Below are positions 48,981 through 58,947 of a stretch of 64,000 bases of DNA, in pieces. The notes beneath the pieces were generated by a model. The model ran no database searches and was not told the DNA's origin. It saw only the letters and a program-made list of their open reading frames with translations. A program made the position numbers and the translations under genes. Numbering within the stretch: position 1 is the stretch's first letter; every line of letters begins with the position of its first letter. The DNA is taken from NCBI GenBank assembly GCA_013287745.1, contig JABDDF010000001.1, positions 1-64,000 of the forward strand, written 5' to 3'. Origin of the DNA: Gammaproteobacteria bacterium (lineage in GTDB: Bacteria; Pseudomonadota; Gammaproteobacteria; DSM-16500).

Positions 48981-51569
48981 TTATGCTGTCATTTTTGCTT
49001 TGGAAAATACGATGTGGTCTTTTTCAATGCCCACGTGAATAATATCTCCCGGTAAAAATTTGCCGCTTAATATTTCCTGGGCTAGAGGATTTTCAATGTA
49101 TTGCTGAATCGCCCGCTTCAAAGGTCTTGCTCCATACACAGGATCATAACCCGCAGCCGCTAAATAATCCATGGCATCAACCGACATGGCGATACCATAT
49201 TCACGTTCAGCCAAGCGTGTTCTCAAGCGATTAATTTGGATGTCAGCAATTTTTTCCAGTTGCGCCTTATCTAAAGGATGAAACACGACCATTTCATCAA
49301 TACGATTAATAAACTCGGGTCGAAAATATTTATCAACCACATCGAGCACCGCTTTTTTCATATCAAAATAATCGCCTTTTTCAGCGATAGATTGAATCAA
49401 TTCAGAACCTAAATTCGATGTCATCACAATCACTGTATTCCGAAAATCAACCGTGCGTCCCTGACCATCGGTCAAACGTCCATCATCCAAAACTTGTAAT
49501 AAAATATTAAAAACATCGCTGTGCGCCTTTTCCATTTCATCTAATAAAATCACAGAATAGGGTTTGCGGCGTACGTGTTCCGTTAAATAACCCCCTTCTT
49601 CATAACCAACATAACCTGGTGGCGCACCTAACAATCGCGAGACTGTATGCTTCTCCATAAATTCCGACATATCAAGACGGATAATCGCATCTTCTGTATC
49701 AAATAAAAATTCGGCTAGCGCCTTACATAATTCTGTTTTACCCACACCGGTCGGCCCTAAAAATAAAAATGAACCAATGGGACGATTGGGATCTGACAAG
49801 CCTGCTCTTGAACGACGAATGGCATTACAAACAGCGGTAACAGCTTGACTCTGACCAATGATACGCTCGCGAATAACATCTTCCATATGCAGTAATTTAT
49901 CTTTTTCACTATCAAGCATTTTTGCGACAGGAATATGCGTCCATTTAGAAACAACTTCTGCAATTTCTTCATCAGTCACTTTATTGCGGAGTAATTGTGT
50001 TTCCTTTGGCTCGCTAGAATTAGCCTGCGTTAATTTTTTTTCTAAATCAGGAATAGTGGCATATTGCAATTCTGCCATGCGAGTTAAATCACTGGCACGA
50101 CGCGCTGCTTCAAAATCCATGCGTGCTTTTTCTAAGCTCTCTTTAATGGCTTGCGTATCTTGCAAGGAACCTTTTTCAGCCTTCCAAATTTTTTCTAATT
50201 TTTGATACTCATCTTCTAATTTTTTTAAATCGATATCTAATTTTTCTAATTGTCTTTTTGAAGCTTCATCCTTTTCTTTTTTGAGCGCTTCTCTTTCAAT
50301 TTTTAATTGAATAATACGACGCTCTAAATTATCCATGGATTCAGGTTTGGAATCGATTTCCATGCGAATATTACTGCCTGCTTCATCAATTAAATCGATG
50401 GCCTTATCAGGGAGATTTCGATCAGTGATATAGCGATGTGATAAAGTGGCTGCAGCAATAATGGCGGAATCGGTAATTTCAACACCATGATGCAATTCAT
50501 AGCGTTCTTTCAAACCGCGCAAGATGGCAATGGTATCTGAGACAGTGGGTTCTTCAACTAAAACACGTTGAAAACGGCGTTCTAAGGCCGCATCTTTTTC
50601 AATATATTTGCGATATTCATCCAATGTGGTTGCACCAACACAGTGTAATTCACCGCGTGCTAGCGCAGGTTTTAACATATTACCCGCATCCATGGAACCT
50701 TCTGCCTTGCCCGCACCCACCACATTGTGCATTTCATCGATGAATAAAATGACTTGGCCTTCTTGTTTGGCTAATTCTTTCAAGACTCCTTTTAATCGCT
50801 CTTCAAATTCACCACGAAATTTTGCGCCTGCAATGAGTGCGCCTAAATCCAAGGCTAATACACGTTTATTGCGTAAACCTTCTGGCACTTCACCATTAAT
50901 AATGCGTTGTGCGAGACCTTCAACAATTGCTGTTTTACCCACACCTGGCTCACCAATTAAGACAGGATTATTTTTACTACGGCGCTGCAAAACTTGTATC
51001 GTGCGACGAATTTCAGCATCACGTCCAATCACAGGATCAAGCTTGGCTTTGGCAGCCAGCGCGGTTAAATCGATGGTATATTTAGCGAGCGCATTACGCT
51101 TCTCTTCTGCATTTTGATCTTGCACCTTTTCTCCTCCACGTTCTTCTTCAATCGCTTGTTCCAATTTACTTTTATTCGCACCACATTTACGTAAGATATC
51201 ACCGAGTGTGCCATTATCTTCAAGCGCGGCTAATAAAAATAATTCGCTAGAAATATATTGGTCTTTGCGTTTTTGCGCGAGCTTGTCTGTGAGATTTAAA
51301 ACGCGATTGAGTTCATTTGAAATATGGACTTCACCGCCTGTGCCTTCTACTTTGGGTAAACGGGAAATAGTTTGCTCGATTTCAGTTTTTAATTTTGCGA
51401 CATCAACATTGGCTTTGGCGAGTAAGGCGGCAATATCACTGCCATCTTCATCAAGCAAAATTTGCATCACATGAAGGGGTTCGATGACTGCATGGTCTCG
51501 TCCCAAGGCCAGTGATTGCGCATCTGACAAGGCCATTTGAAACTTGCTGGTTAATTTATCCATCCGCAT
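48981..51569 (-). CDS. clpB: ATP-dependent chaperone ClpB
   Basis: Two AAA modules ([37 protein letters not shown]), middle coiled coil. Confidence 0.97.
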   Translation of the reverse strand: MRMDKLTSKFQMALSDAQSLALGRDHAVIEPLHVMQILLDEDGSDIAALLAKANVDVAKLKTEIEQTISRLPKVEGTGGEVHISNELNRVLNLTDKLAQKRKDQYISSELFLLAALEDNGTLGDILRKCGANKSKLEQAIEEERGGEKVQDQNAEEKRNALAKYTIDLTALAAKAKLDPVIGRDAEIRRTIQVLQRRSKNNPVLIGEPGVGKTAIVEGLAQRIINGEVPEGLRNKRVLALDLGALIAGAKFRGEFEERLKGVLKELAKQEGQVILFIDEMHNVVGAGKAEGSMDAGNMLKPALARGELHCVGATTLDEYRKYIEKDAALERRFQRVLVEEPTVSDTIAILRGLKERYELHHGVEITDSAIIAAATLSHRYITDRNLPDKAIDLIDEAGSNIRMEIDSKPESMDNLERRIIQLKIEREALKKEKDEASKRQLEKLDIDLKKLEDEYQKLEKIWKAEKGSLQDTQAIKESLEKARMDFEAARRASDLTRMAELQYATIPDLEKKLTQANSSEPKETQLLRNKVTDEEIAEVVSKWTHIPVAKMLDSEKDKLLHMEDVIRERIIGQSQAVTAVCNAIRRSRAGLSDPNRPIGSFLFLGPTGVGKTELCKALAEFLFDTEDAIIRLDMSEFMEKHTVSRLLGAPPGYVGYEEGGYLTEHVRRKPYSVILLDEMEKAHSDVFNILLQVLDDGRLTDGQGRTVDFRNTVIVMTSNLGSELIQSIAEKGDYFDMKKAVLDVVDKYFRPEFINRIDEMVVFHPLDKAQLEKIADIQINRLRTRLAEREYGIAMSVDAMDYLAAAGYDPVYGARPLKRAIQQYIENPLAQEILSGKFLPGDIIHVGIEKDHIVFSKAKMTA

Positions 51570-51605
51570 GGCGGTACTACCCCTGAGTGATCTTGAATAT
51601 CTTCT

Positions 51606-51636
51606 AGATAAGGGTGATAGTGCTTAAGATCAAGGA
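51606..51636 (-). promoter_or_regulatory. Sigma-32-like promoter upstream of clpB
   Basis: Minus strand ccTTGATcttaagcactatcaCCCttATct resembles CTTGAA-N13/14-CCCCATNT, ~40 nt before clpB start. Confidence 0.4.
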
Positions 51637-51722
51637 TAACATATTGATAATAAATAATGCTGTCATTTTCTGCTATAATGCTATAATTAAGACCATAATA
51701 GAGACAAAACGGGGAAATAAGT

Positions 51723-54125
51723 ATGCAGCGTCCACAACACGAATTTTATGTACTTAGAGGTAATAGCCTTATAAATCAAGGAAATACAGATGAGGCTATT
51801 GTCTCCTATTTCCAAGCTATTACTTATAATGAGAATTACCTACCAGCTTATGCTGGCCTGGTGAAGGCTTATAAAGCAAAAGGTGATCACAAGGAGGTGG
51901 TTGAGTATTCCAGCAAAGTAATCGAATTGACAAAGAATGATGAAGAAAGAAAGGAAGCTTTTCTAGAACGCGCTGATGCTTATTTGGAATTAGATGAAGC
52001 AAACAGTGCATTTGCTGATTATGAGCGTGTTATTCGCTTGGATCCTGGATATGCACCAGTTTACCTTAAGCGCGGGCGAGCTCTGGAAACAGAAGGAAAA
52101 CATGCTTCAGCAATTGACGAATACGATAAATTCATCAAATTAAATTCTTCGTTTGCGCTAGCTTACGTCATGCGTGGAGAAGCTTATCAGGAACTAGGAG
52201 ATTCTAGTAACAAACCTCAGGTACAGCTTCATTATTTCACTAAAGCGATTAATGATTTCGAGCAAGCTATTGCGAAAAATATAGCCAAGGAGCATGAAGA
52301 TAACGCCAAACAAAGCCTGGTGGATGCTTATCGAAGCCGTGGAGAGACTCATATAAAACTAGGAAATTCTGATGCTGCAATCGCTGATTACAAGCAAGCT
52401 ATCCAAATAGACCCAGGCGATATAGAAAATTATCGCGATTGCGGAGAAGTTTATAGTGATAAAAACGGAGACAATGATTTTTATGAGGCGATTGCTTATT
52501 TTAGTCAAGTCATTGCATTAAATGAAAATTATCCGGGAATTTACTTCCTACGTGGTTGTGCTCATGAAAAAAGAGAAGAGAATGATGAAGCGATCAGTGA
52601 TTTCGAGAAGGCGCTGAACCAGGCTCCTGAGAACGGTGCTGAGATCCAGCGACGCCTTGAAGTACTCTATCGAAGTCGTCAGGAAAGTACCTACACAACA
52701 CAAACGACACAGACTTATAACCCACAGTTTTATGGATATCCACCGCAGACTCAGACTTATCAACCACCGTATTACAGTCAGCCACAACAGACACAAACTT
52801 ATCAACCGCCGTATTATGCTCAGCCGCAGCAGACACAAACTCATCAACAGCCATATTATGAACATCCAGAAGAGGCGCCATCTTATCGTCCAGAATCTTC
52901 ATACCAGCAAGAAAGCGTTGAGCCACAACCGAGAACTACGCAAGATTTTTGCGCTCTCGGACGCAAACGTCACGCCGAAGGAAATCTCGATGCAGCCATT
53001 GCCTGTTATCTGCAAGTTATTGAGCATGACTCAAACTACCCAGGAATTTATCTCCTGCTTGCTAATGCCTATGAACAAGGTGGTCATGCTAACGAGGCGA
53101 TCGATAATTATAAGAAAGCCATCCAGCAAAATCCAAATGATGCGATAGCTTATTTCAATCTGGGGAATATCTATGGATGGAATGGGAAGCTTGACAACGC
53201 TCTTGATTATTACGATAAAGCCATTGCAATAAGTCCTGATGCGTCAAGCTATTTTGAACGCGCAGTCATTCATGAATCTCTAGGAAATTTTGATCTCGCG
53301 ATTGCTGATTTCAGTGAAGCTATTAAGCTCGAAAAGAATAGAGGTTTTGAGTTGGGTGAAGGTTATGGCGAAGCTCTTTTTCTTCGCGGCTCTATCTATG
53401 AAAAGCAAGGTAAATGGGATTTGGCATATGATGATTTTTCTGCTGTCATCCAATTTGACCCAAAAGATAGAGAGGCTTTTTTTAGATGTGGTTCTGTCTC
53501 GCTAGCAGATGGGAAGCCGAGTCGAGCTCTTTTTGAATTCGATCTCGCTATCAAAGATTACCCAGATGCCCCGGCAAAATATTATAGGGAAAGAGGAAAA
53601 GCTAATGAAGAATTGGCGAAGCTAAGCGAGGGACAATATTCTGAGGACATGTTTGCTCGTGCAATTTTTGATTATGACCGAACACTCGAGCTAAACAAGG
53701 GTGATTCAGAAGCCTATAACAAGCTAAAAGCACTGCTTGCTCAAAAAGATAGGGATAGAATTTATAGTATACTTGATCGTCTTCCTACCGAAGAGCATCT
53801 CATTTTACTAGAATCTTGCCGCAGCATGAAACGTGGTCGACCCAATCCATTAAGCGAGCTCTTTATGCAGAAAATATGGTTTAAATCATTTGATCTTAAT
53901 GCGATTGAGGGTGATATAAAGCGCTTGAGAAAAGAACTGGGGATAGTAGAAGAAAGTTTGTCAAGTTCGCTCCGTAGTCCGACTTCAACAACGACTACGA
54001 CTACAACAACCACGTATCACACACATTCTCCCAGGTTTTTAAGTGGAACCGGAACGCAGCAGCCGCAAGGCAGTCATGGTGCACAAACTCCTCACACACA
54101 AACCAGGAAGGATCACAGAAAATAG
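51723..54125 (+). CDS. TPR protein with central Q/Y/P-rich repeat region and Thr-rich tail
   Basis: Many TPR units; QTQTYQPPYYSQPQQTQTYQPPYYAQPQQTQTHQQPYYEHPEE; TTTTTTTTTYHTH. Confidence 0.82.
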   Translation: MQRPQHEFYVLRGNSLINQGNTDEAIVSYFQAITYNENYLPAYAGLVKAYKAKGDHKEVVEYSSKVIELTKNDEERKEAFLERADAYLELDEANSAFADYERVIRLDPGYAPVYLKRGRALETEGKHASAIDEYDKFIKLNSSFALAYVMRGEAYQELGDSSNKPQVQLHYFTKAINDFEQAIAKNIAKEHEDNAKQSLVDAYRSRGETHIKLGNSDAAIADYKQAIQIDPGDIENYRDCGEVYSDKNGDNDFYEAIAYFSQVIALNENYPGIYFLRGCAHEKREENDEAISDFEKALNQAPENGAEIQRRLEVLYRSRQESTYTTQTTQTYNPQFYGYPPQTQTYQPPYYSQPQQTQTYQPPYYAQPQQTQTHQQPYYEHPEEAPSYRPESSYQQESVEPQPRTTQDFCALGRKRHAEGNLDAAIACYLQVIEHDSNYPGIYLLLANAYEQGGHANEAIDNYKKAIQQNPNDAIAYFNLGNIYGWNGKLDNALDYYDKAIAISPDASSYFERAVIHESLGNFDLAIADFSEAIKLEKNRGFELGEGYGEALFLRGSIYEKQGKWDLAYDDFSAVIQFDPKDREAFFRCGSVSLADGKPSRALFEFDLAIKDYPDAPAKYYRERGKANEELAKLSEGQYSEDMFARAIFDYDRTLELNKGDSEAYNKLKALLAQKDRDRIYSILDRLPTEEHLILLESCRSMKRGRPNPLSELFMQKIWFKSFDLNAIEGDIKRLRKELGIVEESLSSSLRSPTSTTTTTTTTTYHTHSPRFLSGTGTQQPQGSHGAQTPHTQTRKDHRK

Positions 54126-54153
54126 CAAGATGCTGGGAAAAAACCCTAAGTAA

Positions 54154-54226
54154 TGGGTCGTCTGCGATTCGAACGCAGGACCAACAGGTTAAAAGCCTGC
54201 TGCTCTACCGACTGAGCTAACGACCC
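54154..54226 (-). tRNA. tRNA-Lys (anticodon TTT)
   Basis: Reverse complement GGGTCGTTAGCTCAGTCGGTAGAGCAGCAGGCTTTTAACCTGTTGGTCCTGCGTTCGAATCGCAGACGACCCA; cloverleaf. Confidence 0.95.
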
Positions 54227-54365
54227 ATTGAAGCGGTGTAACAGAGTGGCTTATATTACTAATTTTTAAAAAAATAGCAATATTTACGTGGAAAGAGTGG
54301 GTGGAAAAATTTGGGATGATGGAAAAATACTGCGTGTGATTTTTAAGGTTAGGTGTGCTTCCATT

Positions 54366-54654
54366 GCCCTCACCCCCTGCCCCTCTCCCCTCGCAAAAAG
54401 CGCTCCGGGAGAGGGGAGCTTCCTAAGTTTCGCCCTCTCAACTCCAAAAATGCTAGGGAGAGGGGAGCTTTCTAAGTTTCGTCTTCTCAACTCCAAAAAT
54501 GCTAGGGAGAGGGGAGCTTTCTAAGTTTCGTCTTCTCAACTCCAAAAAACACTAGGGAGAGGGGAGCTTTCTTAGGGAATAAACAGGAGAAACTTAGGAG
54601 GCTCCCCTCTCCCGGAGCGCTTTTTGCGAGGGGAGAGGGGCAGGGGGTGAGGGC
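54366..54654. repeat. Composite inverted repeat (left copy), 54-bp perfect arms flanking three 49-bp tandem units
   Basis: Arms 54366-54419 / 54601-54654; tandem units start at 54437, 54486, 54535. Confidence 0.95.
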
Positions 54655-54673
54655 TTGAGGGACGCCACCCAAC

Positions 54674-55012
54674 CTAAGCCTCCAACAAATTCAAAATACT
54701 CTCCAACACGCCTCTCGTGTTTTTAAAAACCTCGTTATTCCAAACCCGAATTACGCTATAACCCTCTTTTTCCAAAAACTTAGTCCGACGATTGTCATAC
54801 TCAACCGCTCCCATATGCTGACCACCATCTACTTCAATGATTAATTTTTTCTCGCGACAAACAAAATCAGCAATGTAGGGCCCAATCGCAAACTCACGAA
54901 CAAATCTGTAGCCATTTAATCGCCTATTTCTTAAAAAATACCAGATGCGATTTTCGGCAGAAGACATGTTTTTTCTGAGTGTACGAGCGCGGTGTTTCAG
55001 TGTTTCTTTCAT
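54674..55012 (-). CDS. DUF559 endonuclease-like protein (PD-(D/E)XK/Vsr-like fold)
   Basis: LRKNMSSAENRIWYFLRNRRLNGYRFVREFAIGPYIADFVCREKKLIIEVDGGQH...EKEGYSVIRVWNNEVF. Confidence 0.92.
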   Translation of the reverse strand: MKETLKHRARTLRKNMSSAENRIWYFLRNRRLNGYRFVREFAIGPYIADFVCREKKLIIEVDGGQHMGAVEYDNRRTKFLEKEGYSVIRVWNNEVFKNTRGVLESILNLLEA

Positions 55013-55030
55013 GGTTTGTTACTCCCCTTT

Positions 55031-55220
55031 GCCCTCACCCCCTGCCCCTCTCCCCTCGCAAAAAGCGCTCCGGGAGAGGGGAGCTTCCTAAGTTTCGCCC
55101 TCTCAACTCCAAAAATGCTAGGGAGAGGGGAGCTTTCTTAGGGAATAAACAGGAGAAACTTAGAACGCTCCCCTCTCCCGGAGCGCTTTTTGCGAGGGGA
55201 GAGGGGCAGGGGGTGAGGGC
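55031..55220. repeat. Composite inverted repeat (right copy), same 54-bp arms with one 49-bp unit
   Basis: Arms 55031-55084 / 55167-55220, identical to the left copy. Confidence 0.95.
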
Positions 55221-55233
55221 CATGGAGAATTTC

Positions 55234-55884
55234 CTACCTCCCCGCCACATCACCCCACAAATATTTATGCAATTGAATTTGCAAGCGCACCGGCAATTGG
55301 TCACGTAAAATCCAATCTCCCAATTGACCCGCCTGCATTTGCTGATAAGAAGGTGAAAACAGAATCTCGCAGTAATCCGATAAGCGATGACGAGCAAGAA
55401 TATCCCTAGCCCAAAGATAATCAGCCTCATCACAAATCACAAATTTGACTTGATCATGCGGTAAAAGATAGCGCAGATTATCCCAATAATTTTTGTCTAC
55501 TTCGCCCGAAGCAGGCGTTTTAATATCGACAATTTTAACGACACGAGGATCAACCGCTTCGACAGATAAGGCACCACTGGTTTCTAAGGAAACTTGATAG
55601 CCTTGATCACAAAGCCGTATCAGCAATAAAAGGCAGGATTTTTGCGCAAGCGGCTCACCGCCTGTCACTGTCACATAAGGAGTGCGATATTTGCTAACTT
55701 CAGCGCAAATCTGATCAAGTTCATATTTGCGGCCGCCATGAAAGGCATAAGCTGTATCACAATATTGACAACGAAGAGGACAACCCGTTAAACGGACGAA
55801 GACAGTCGGCAAGCCAACTGTCCTAGTTTCACCTTGTAAGGAAAAAAAGATTTCGCTAATGCGTAAGCTGTTACTCGTATCCAC
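55234..55884 (-). CDS. queE: 7-carboxy-7-deazaguanine synthase
   Basis: IFFSLQGETRTVGLPTVFVRLTGCPLRCQYCDTAYAF. Confidence 0.95.
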   Translation of the reverse strand: MDTSNSLRISEIFFSLQGETRTVGLPTVFVRLTGCPLRCQYCDTAYAFHGGRKYELDQICAEVSKYRTPYVTVTGGEPLAQKSCLLLLIRLCDQGYQVSLETSGALSVEAVDPRVVKIVDIKTPASGEVDKNYWDNLRYLLPHDQVKFVICDEADYLWARDILARHRLSDYCEILFSPSYQQMQAGQLGDWILRDQLPVRLQIQLHKYLWGDVAGR

Positions 55885-55895
55885 AAATCACGTTA

Positions 55896-56909
55896 CTAAT
55901 GTCCAGATTGCTGCTGTATTTGTTTTAAGTTTTCTGCCGCGAGCCTAGCGGAAGCTGTGCCCGGATAATGATTGATCACCTTTTTGAAGGCTGCCTTTGC
56001 ATCCGACCATTTTGATTGCGATGCAAAAATCAAACCGACTTTTAATTGCGCATCTGAAACACGTGGACTATCAGGGAAGGTCTTGAGTACCGTTGAAAAT
56101 TCAGTCAAGGCTTGATCATTTTTACCCATCAATCCATACAATTCACCCAGCCAATAATGCGCATTAGAAGCAAATTGACCCGAAGGATATTTGTGCAGCA
56201 TCGATTGCAAGGCTTGCACTGCTTCATTATATTTTTTTGCTTTAATCATGTTGTAAGCCGTTTGATAAATTTCCTGTTCTTCTGCGACATCGGGTTGATC
56301 TGAGGCTGTTTTGGATGCGCTATCATCGACTGCCGCTGTTGGAACTATTTTAGCTGGAGACTTTACTATTTGCGCTTTTCGATTTGCTTTGGCCGCATTC
56401 TGTGTCGATGAATCATCATTTGCAGCCGCATCTTCTTTCGCTGCAACATCGTTTGATTTAACTTTATTTTGCTGTGACAAACGTTTATCGACATCTTGAT
56501 ATTGCGTCTTCAACTGCGTTTGCACTTGCTGCAATTGATGCGTCAATTGTTCAACCTGTCCTTGCAAGGATTGTACTTGATCTTGCAAGGAACCAAGACG
56601 TGTTGATAGATCGTTATTTTGCATGCTGTTAATTTGCTGTTCTACTCGCTGCATGCGTTGTTCAACACTCAAATTTTCTGAGCGCATGCTAGCAGGAGCA
56701 GCCTGCCGATTAGCAGCTGCTTGGCTATTATAATCCTGATCTGGCGCTGGCGGGGGCACATCCTGCCCTTGTTGATCCGTGCTATTACCAAGTTCCATAG
56801 AATCCGCATCATAAACAGGTGCAGATTCCGCAAATACAGGTGCTGCTACCAAAGCTGCACCCAGAACAATTGCATGAAAAATCAATGCCACGCGCGAGAA
56901 ATACATCAT
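55896..56909 (-). CDS. cpoB: Tol-Pal system coordinator CpoB (YbgF)
   Basis: Signal peptide, coiled coil, C-terminal TPR; adjacent to pal. Confidence 0.92.
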   Translation of the reverse strand: MMYFSRVALIFHAIVLGAALVAAPVFAESAPVYDADSMELGNSTDQQGQDVPPPAPDQDYNSQAAANRQAAPASMRSENLSVEQRMQRVEQQINSMQNNDLSTRLGSLQDQVQSLQGQVEQLTHQLQQVQTQLKTQYQDVDKRLSQQNKVKSNDVAAKEDAAANDDSSTQNAAKANRKAQIVKSPAKIVPTAAVDDSASKTASDQPDVAEEQEIYQTAYNMIKAKKYNEAVQALQSMLHKYPSGQFASNAHYWLGELYGLMGKNDQALTEFSTVLKTFPDSPRVSDAQLKVGLIFASQSKWSDAKAAFKKVINHYPGTASARLAAENLKQIQQQSGH

Positions 56910-56912
56910 AGA

Positions 56913-57437
56913 TTACCGTTTGTAATAAACTAATACGACACGACGATCTTGCTGATAATCAGCTTCTGTTCGACCTTGCACAGCTAATTTTTCAGCGCCA
57001 TAACTGACGACATGAATTTGACCGGGATTGACGCCCTTGGCAATTAAGATATTAGCCACTGCCTTAGCACGGCGCTCACCTAAGCCAATGTTATATTCAC
57101 GGCTGCCGCGTGGATCAGTATGTCCTTCCACGGTTGCAGACACGCCTGAATGAGATAATAGGAAATTTGCTTGAGCAGCGATCGCAGGCTTATCAGCCTC
57201 CTGCACCACATTGCTATCATAAGCAAAATAATAAACACGGCCTGAATGTCTTCCGCCGCCGCTTTCATCACCAAAATTTGAGCCCTGTCCCAAGCCTGAG
57301 GCTTGTGCATTATCGCTATAAGCAGCATTGGCATCGTTAATCGAGGATTGATCTTGCTTGTGTTTGGTCGCGCATGCGGTCAGTGCAAATACACTGCAAG
57401 CAACTACAATAACTTTAATCCATTGTTTAGCTTTCAT
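56913..57437 (-). CDS. pal: Peptidoglycan-associated lipoprotein
   Basis: Lipobox LTAC; VYYFAYDSNVV, VEGHTDPRGSREYNIGLGERRAKAV. Confidence 0.95.
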   Translation of the reverse strand: MKAKQWIKVIVVACSVFALTACATKHKQDQSSINDANAAYSDNAQASGLGQGSNFGDESGGGRHSGRVYYFAYDSNVVQEADKPAIAAQANFLLSHSGVSATVEGHTDPRGSREYNIGLGERRAKAVANILIAKGVNPGQIHVVSYGAEKLAVQGRTEADYQQDRRVVLVYYKR

Positions 57438-57523
57438 TATTTTTCCCCATGTTTCTAAATTAAATTAGACGTAAAAGTATACCGTGAAATAAAGAGTTAT
57501 CAAGGGTTGATCGTAATATACCG

Positions 57524-57606
57524 TTCGAGACGGCGCAGGCCTGTCATTCCCGCGTAGGCGGGAATGACAGGCCTGCGCAGGAATGACAGGCCTGCGCCGT
57601 CTCGAA
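57524..57606. repeat. Inverted repeat of the gtcattcccgcgtaggcgggaatgac family (tolB/pal intergenic)
   Basis: ttcgagacggcgcaggcctgtcattcc ... ggaatgacaggcctgcgccgtctcgaa with an internal extra half-arm. Confidence 0.9.
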
Positions 57607-57612
57607 GGGTAT

Positions 57613-58908
57613 TTACACCGGCGACCAAGCAGGATCCTGTGCCTCACCATTACGTGCTGGCAAACGTAATTGAATGCGGCCATCTGTCGACACCATGCCC
57701 AAGACATTGCGACCGCCATAAAGTGTTTCATAAAGAACCATGCTACCATTTGGCGCCATACTGGGCGAAGCACTATCAACGACTGAACCACTTAGAACAC
57801 GCATTCTGCCTGTATCTAAATCAAGCAAGGCAATACTATAAATGCCTGCTACCTTATGAATCATCGCCACCGACTTTCCATCACGTGAAAATGAAGCACG
57901 TGCATTGTAATCGCCGTCAAAGGAAAGTCTTGTCGCCGCGCCATTGGCCAAATCAATTTGATAAATTTGTGTTCCACCACCACGGTTTGATGTAAATAAT
58001 AAAGAACGGCCATCAGGCGACCAAGCCGGTTCTGTATTGATATAAAAATCATGCGTTAATTGGCTCAAGGCTTGAGAATTAATATCCATCACATAAATAT
58101 TGGGAGCACCGCTTTTTGATAAAACTAAGGCTAATTTCCTACCATCAGGCGACCAAGCTGGTGCGCCATTAATGCCAGAAAAATGGCTTAATACGCGTCT
58201 GGCACCACTTGCCACATCTTGCAAGTAAATACCTGCACGATGATTTTCGAAGGAAACATAGGCAATTTGCCTGCCATTTGGCGACCATGATGGTGACATA
58301 ATGGGTTCAGGTGAATTGAGCAAGGGACGCGGATTGTAGCCATCTTGATCTGATACTTCTAAACTATAACGTGCGGCTCTTTGATCATGCTGCACCACAA
58401 CATAGGCTAATTTAGTCGAGAAAACGCCAGGAATACCGGTTAATTGTTTAAAAATAATATCGCTAATATGATGGGCTACAGCTCTTAAATTGCTAGCTGT
58501 CACCGTATAAGTTTTACTGACGACGACATTCGCCGCCTTACTAGCCTGATAGGCATCCACTAATTGGAAGCTCACTTGATATTGATCGGCGCCCAGCGAA
58601 TTCACTTTGCCAACGACAACTTGATCCGCGCCTAAACGATGAAAATAGGAAGTAGAAACTTGCTGCGCATCACTAGGATATTGATTGAGCGCATTATTTC
58701 CATAGACTTTAAATCGTCCGCTAGTTTGCAAATCATTGCCAATAATGCCAGCGATATCCTGTGGCGGTGTATCACTACCTGCGGCAAAAGGCACAACAGC
58801 AATAGGAATCGCACCTACTACACCTTGCGTCAATTCCATCTTTAAAATGGCTGAGGCGGAATAGGGGAGAATGAGTGTCACTAATAAAAGAATAATTTTG
58901 CGTATCAT
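57613..58908 (-). CDS. tolB: Tol-Pal system beta-propeller protein TolB
   Basis: Signal peptide; repeated [13 protein letters not shown] / [13 protein letters not shown] blades. Confidence 0.96.
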   Translation of the reverse strand: MIRKIILLLVTLILPYSASAILKMELTQGVVGAIPIAVVPFAAGSDTPPQDIAGIIGNDLQTSGRFKVYGNNALNQYPSDAQQVSTSYFHRLGADQVVVGKVNSLGADQYQVSFQLVDAYQASKAANVVVSKTYTVTASNLRAVAHHISDIIFKQLTGIPGVFSTKLAYVVVQHDQRAARYSLEVSDQDGYNPRPLLNSPEPIMSPSWSPNGRQIAYVSFENHRAGIYLQDVASGARRVLSHFSGINGAPAWSPDGRKLALVLSKSGAPNIYVMDINSQALSQLTHDFYINTEPAWSPDGRSLLFTSNRGGGTQIYQIDLANGAATRLSFDGDYNARASFSRDGKSVAMIHKVAGIYSIALLDLDTGRMRVLSGSVVDSASPSMAPNGSMVLYETLYGGRNVLGMVSTDGRIQLRLPARNGEAQDPAWSPV

Positions 58909-58947
58909 AAATACCTCGCGTTTCTTTCTATAAGTTATATATCACAT

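Noticed and set aside
50608-51117. Plus-strand 169-aa ORF antisense to clpB
   Set aside because: Typical antisense open frame across a conserved AAA gene; no independent evidence.
52548-52926. Antisense Leu-rich ORFs 52548-52865 and 52594-52926
   Set aside because: Complement of the Q/Y/P tandem repeat in the TPR gene; repetitive composition explained by the sense gene.
54288-54524. ORFs 54284-54496, 54288-54524, 54979-55308 and 55035-55433 (LTPCPSPLAKSAPGEG peptides)
   Set aside because: Arise from the GC-rich composite inverted repeat; repeated peptide on both strands, not credible genes.
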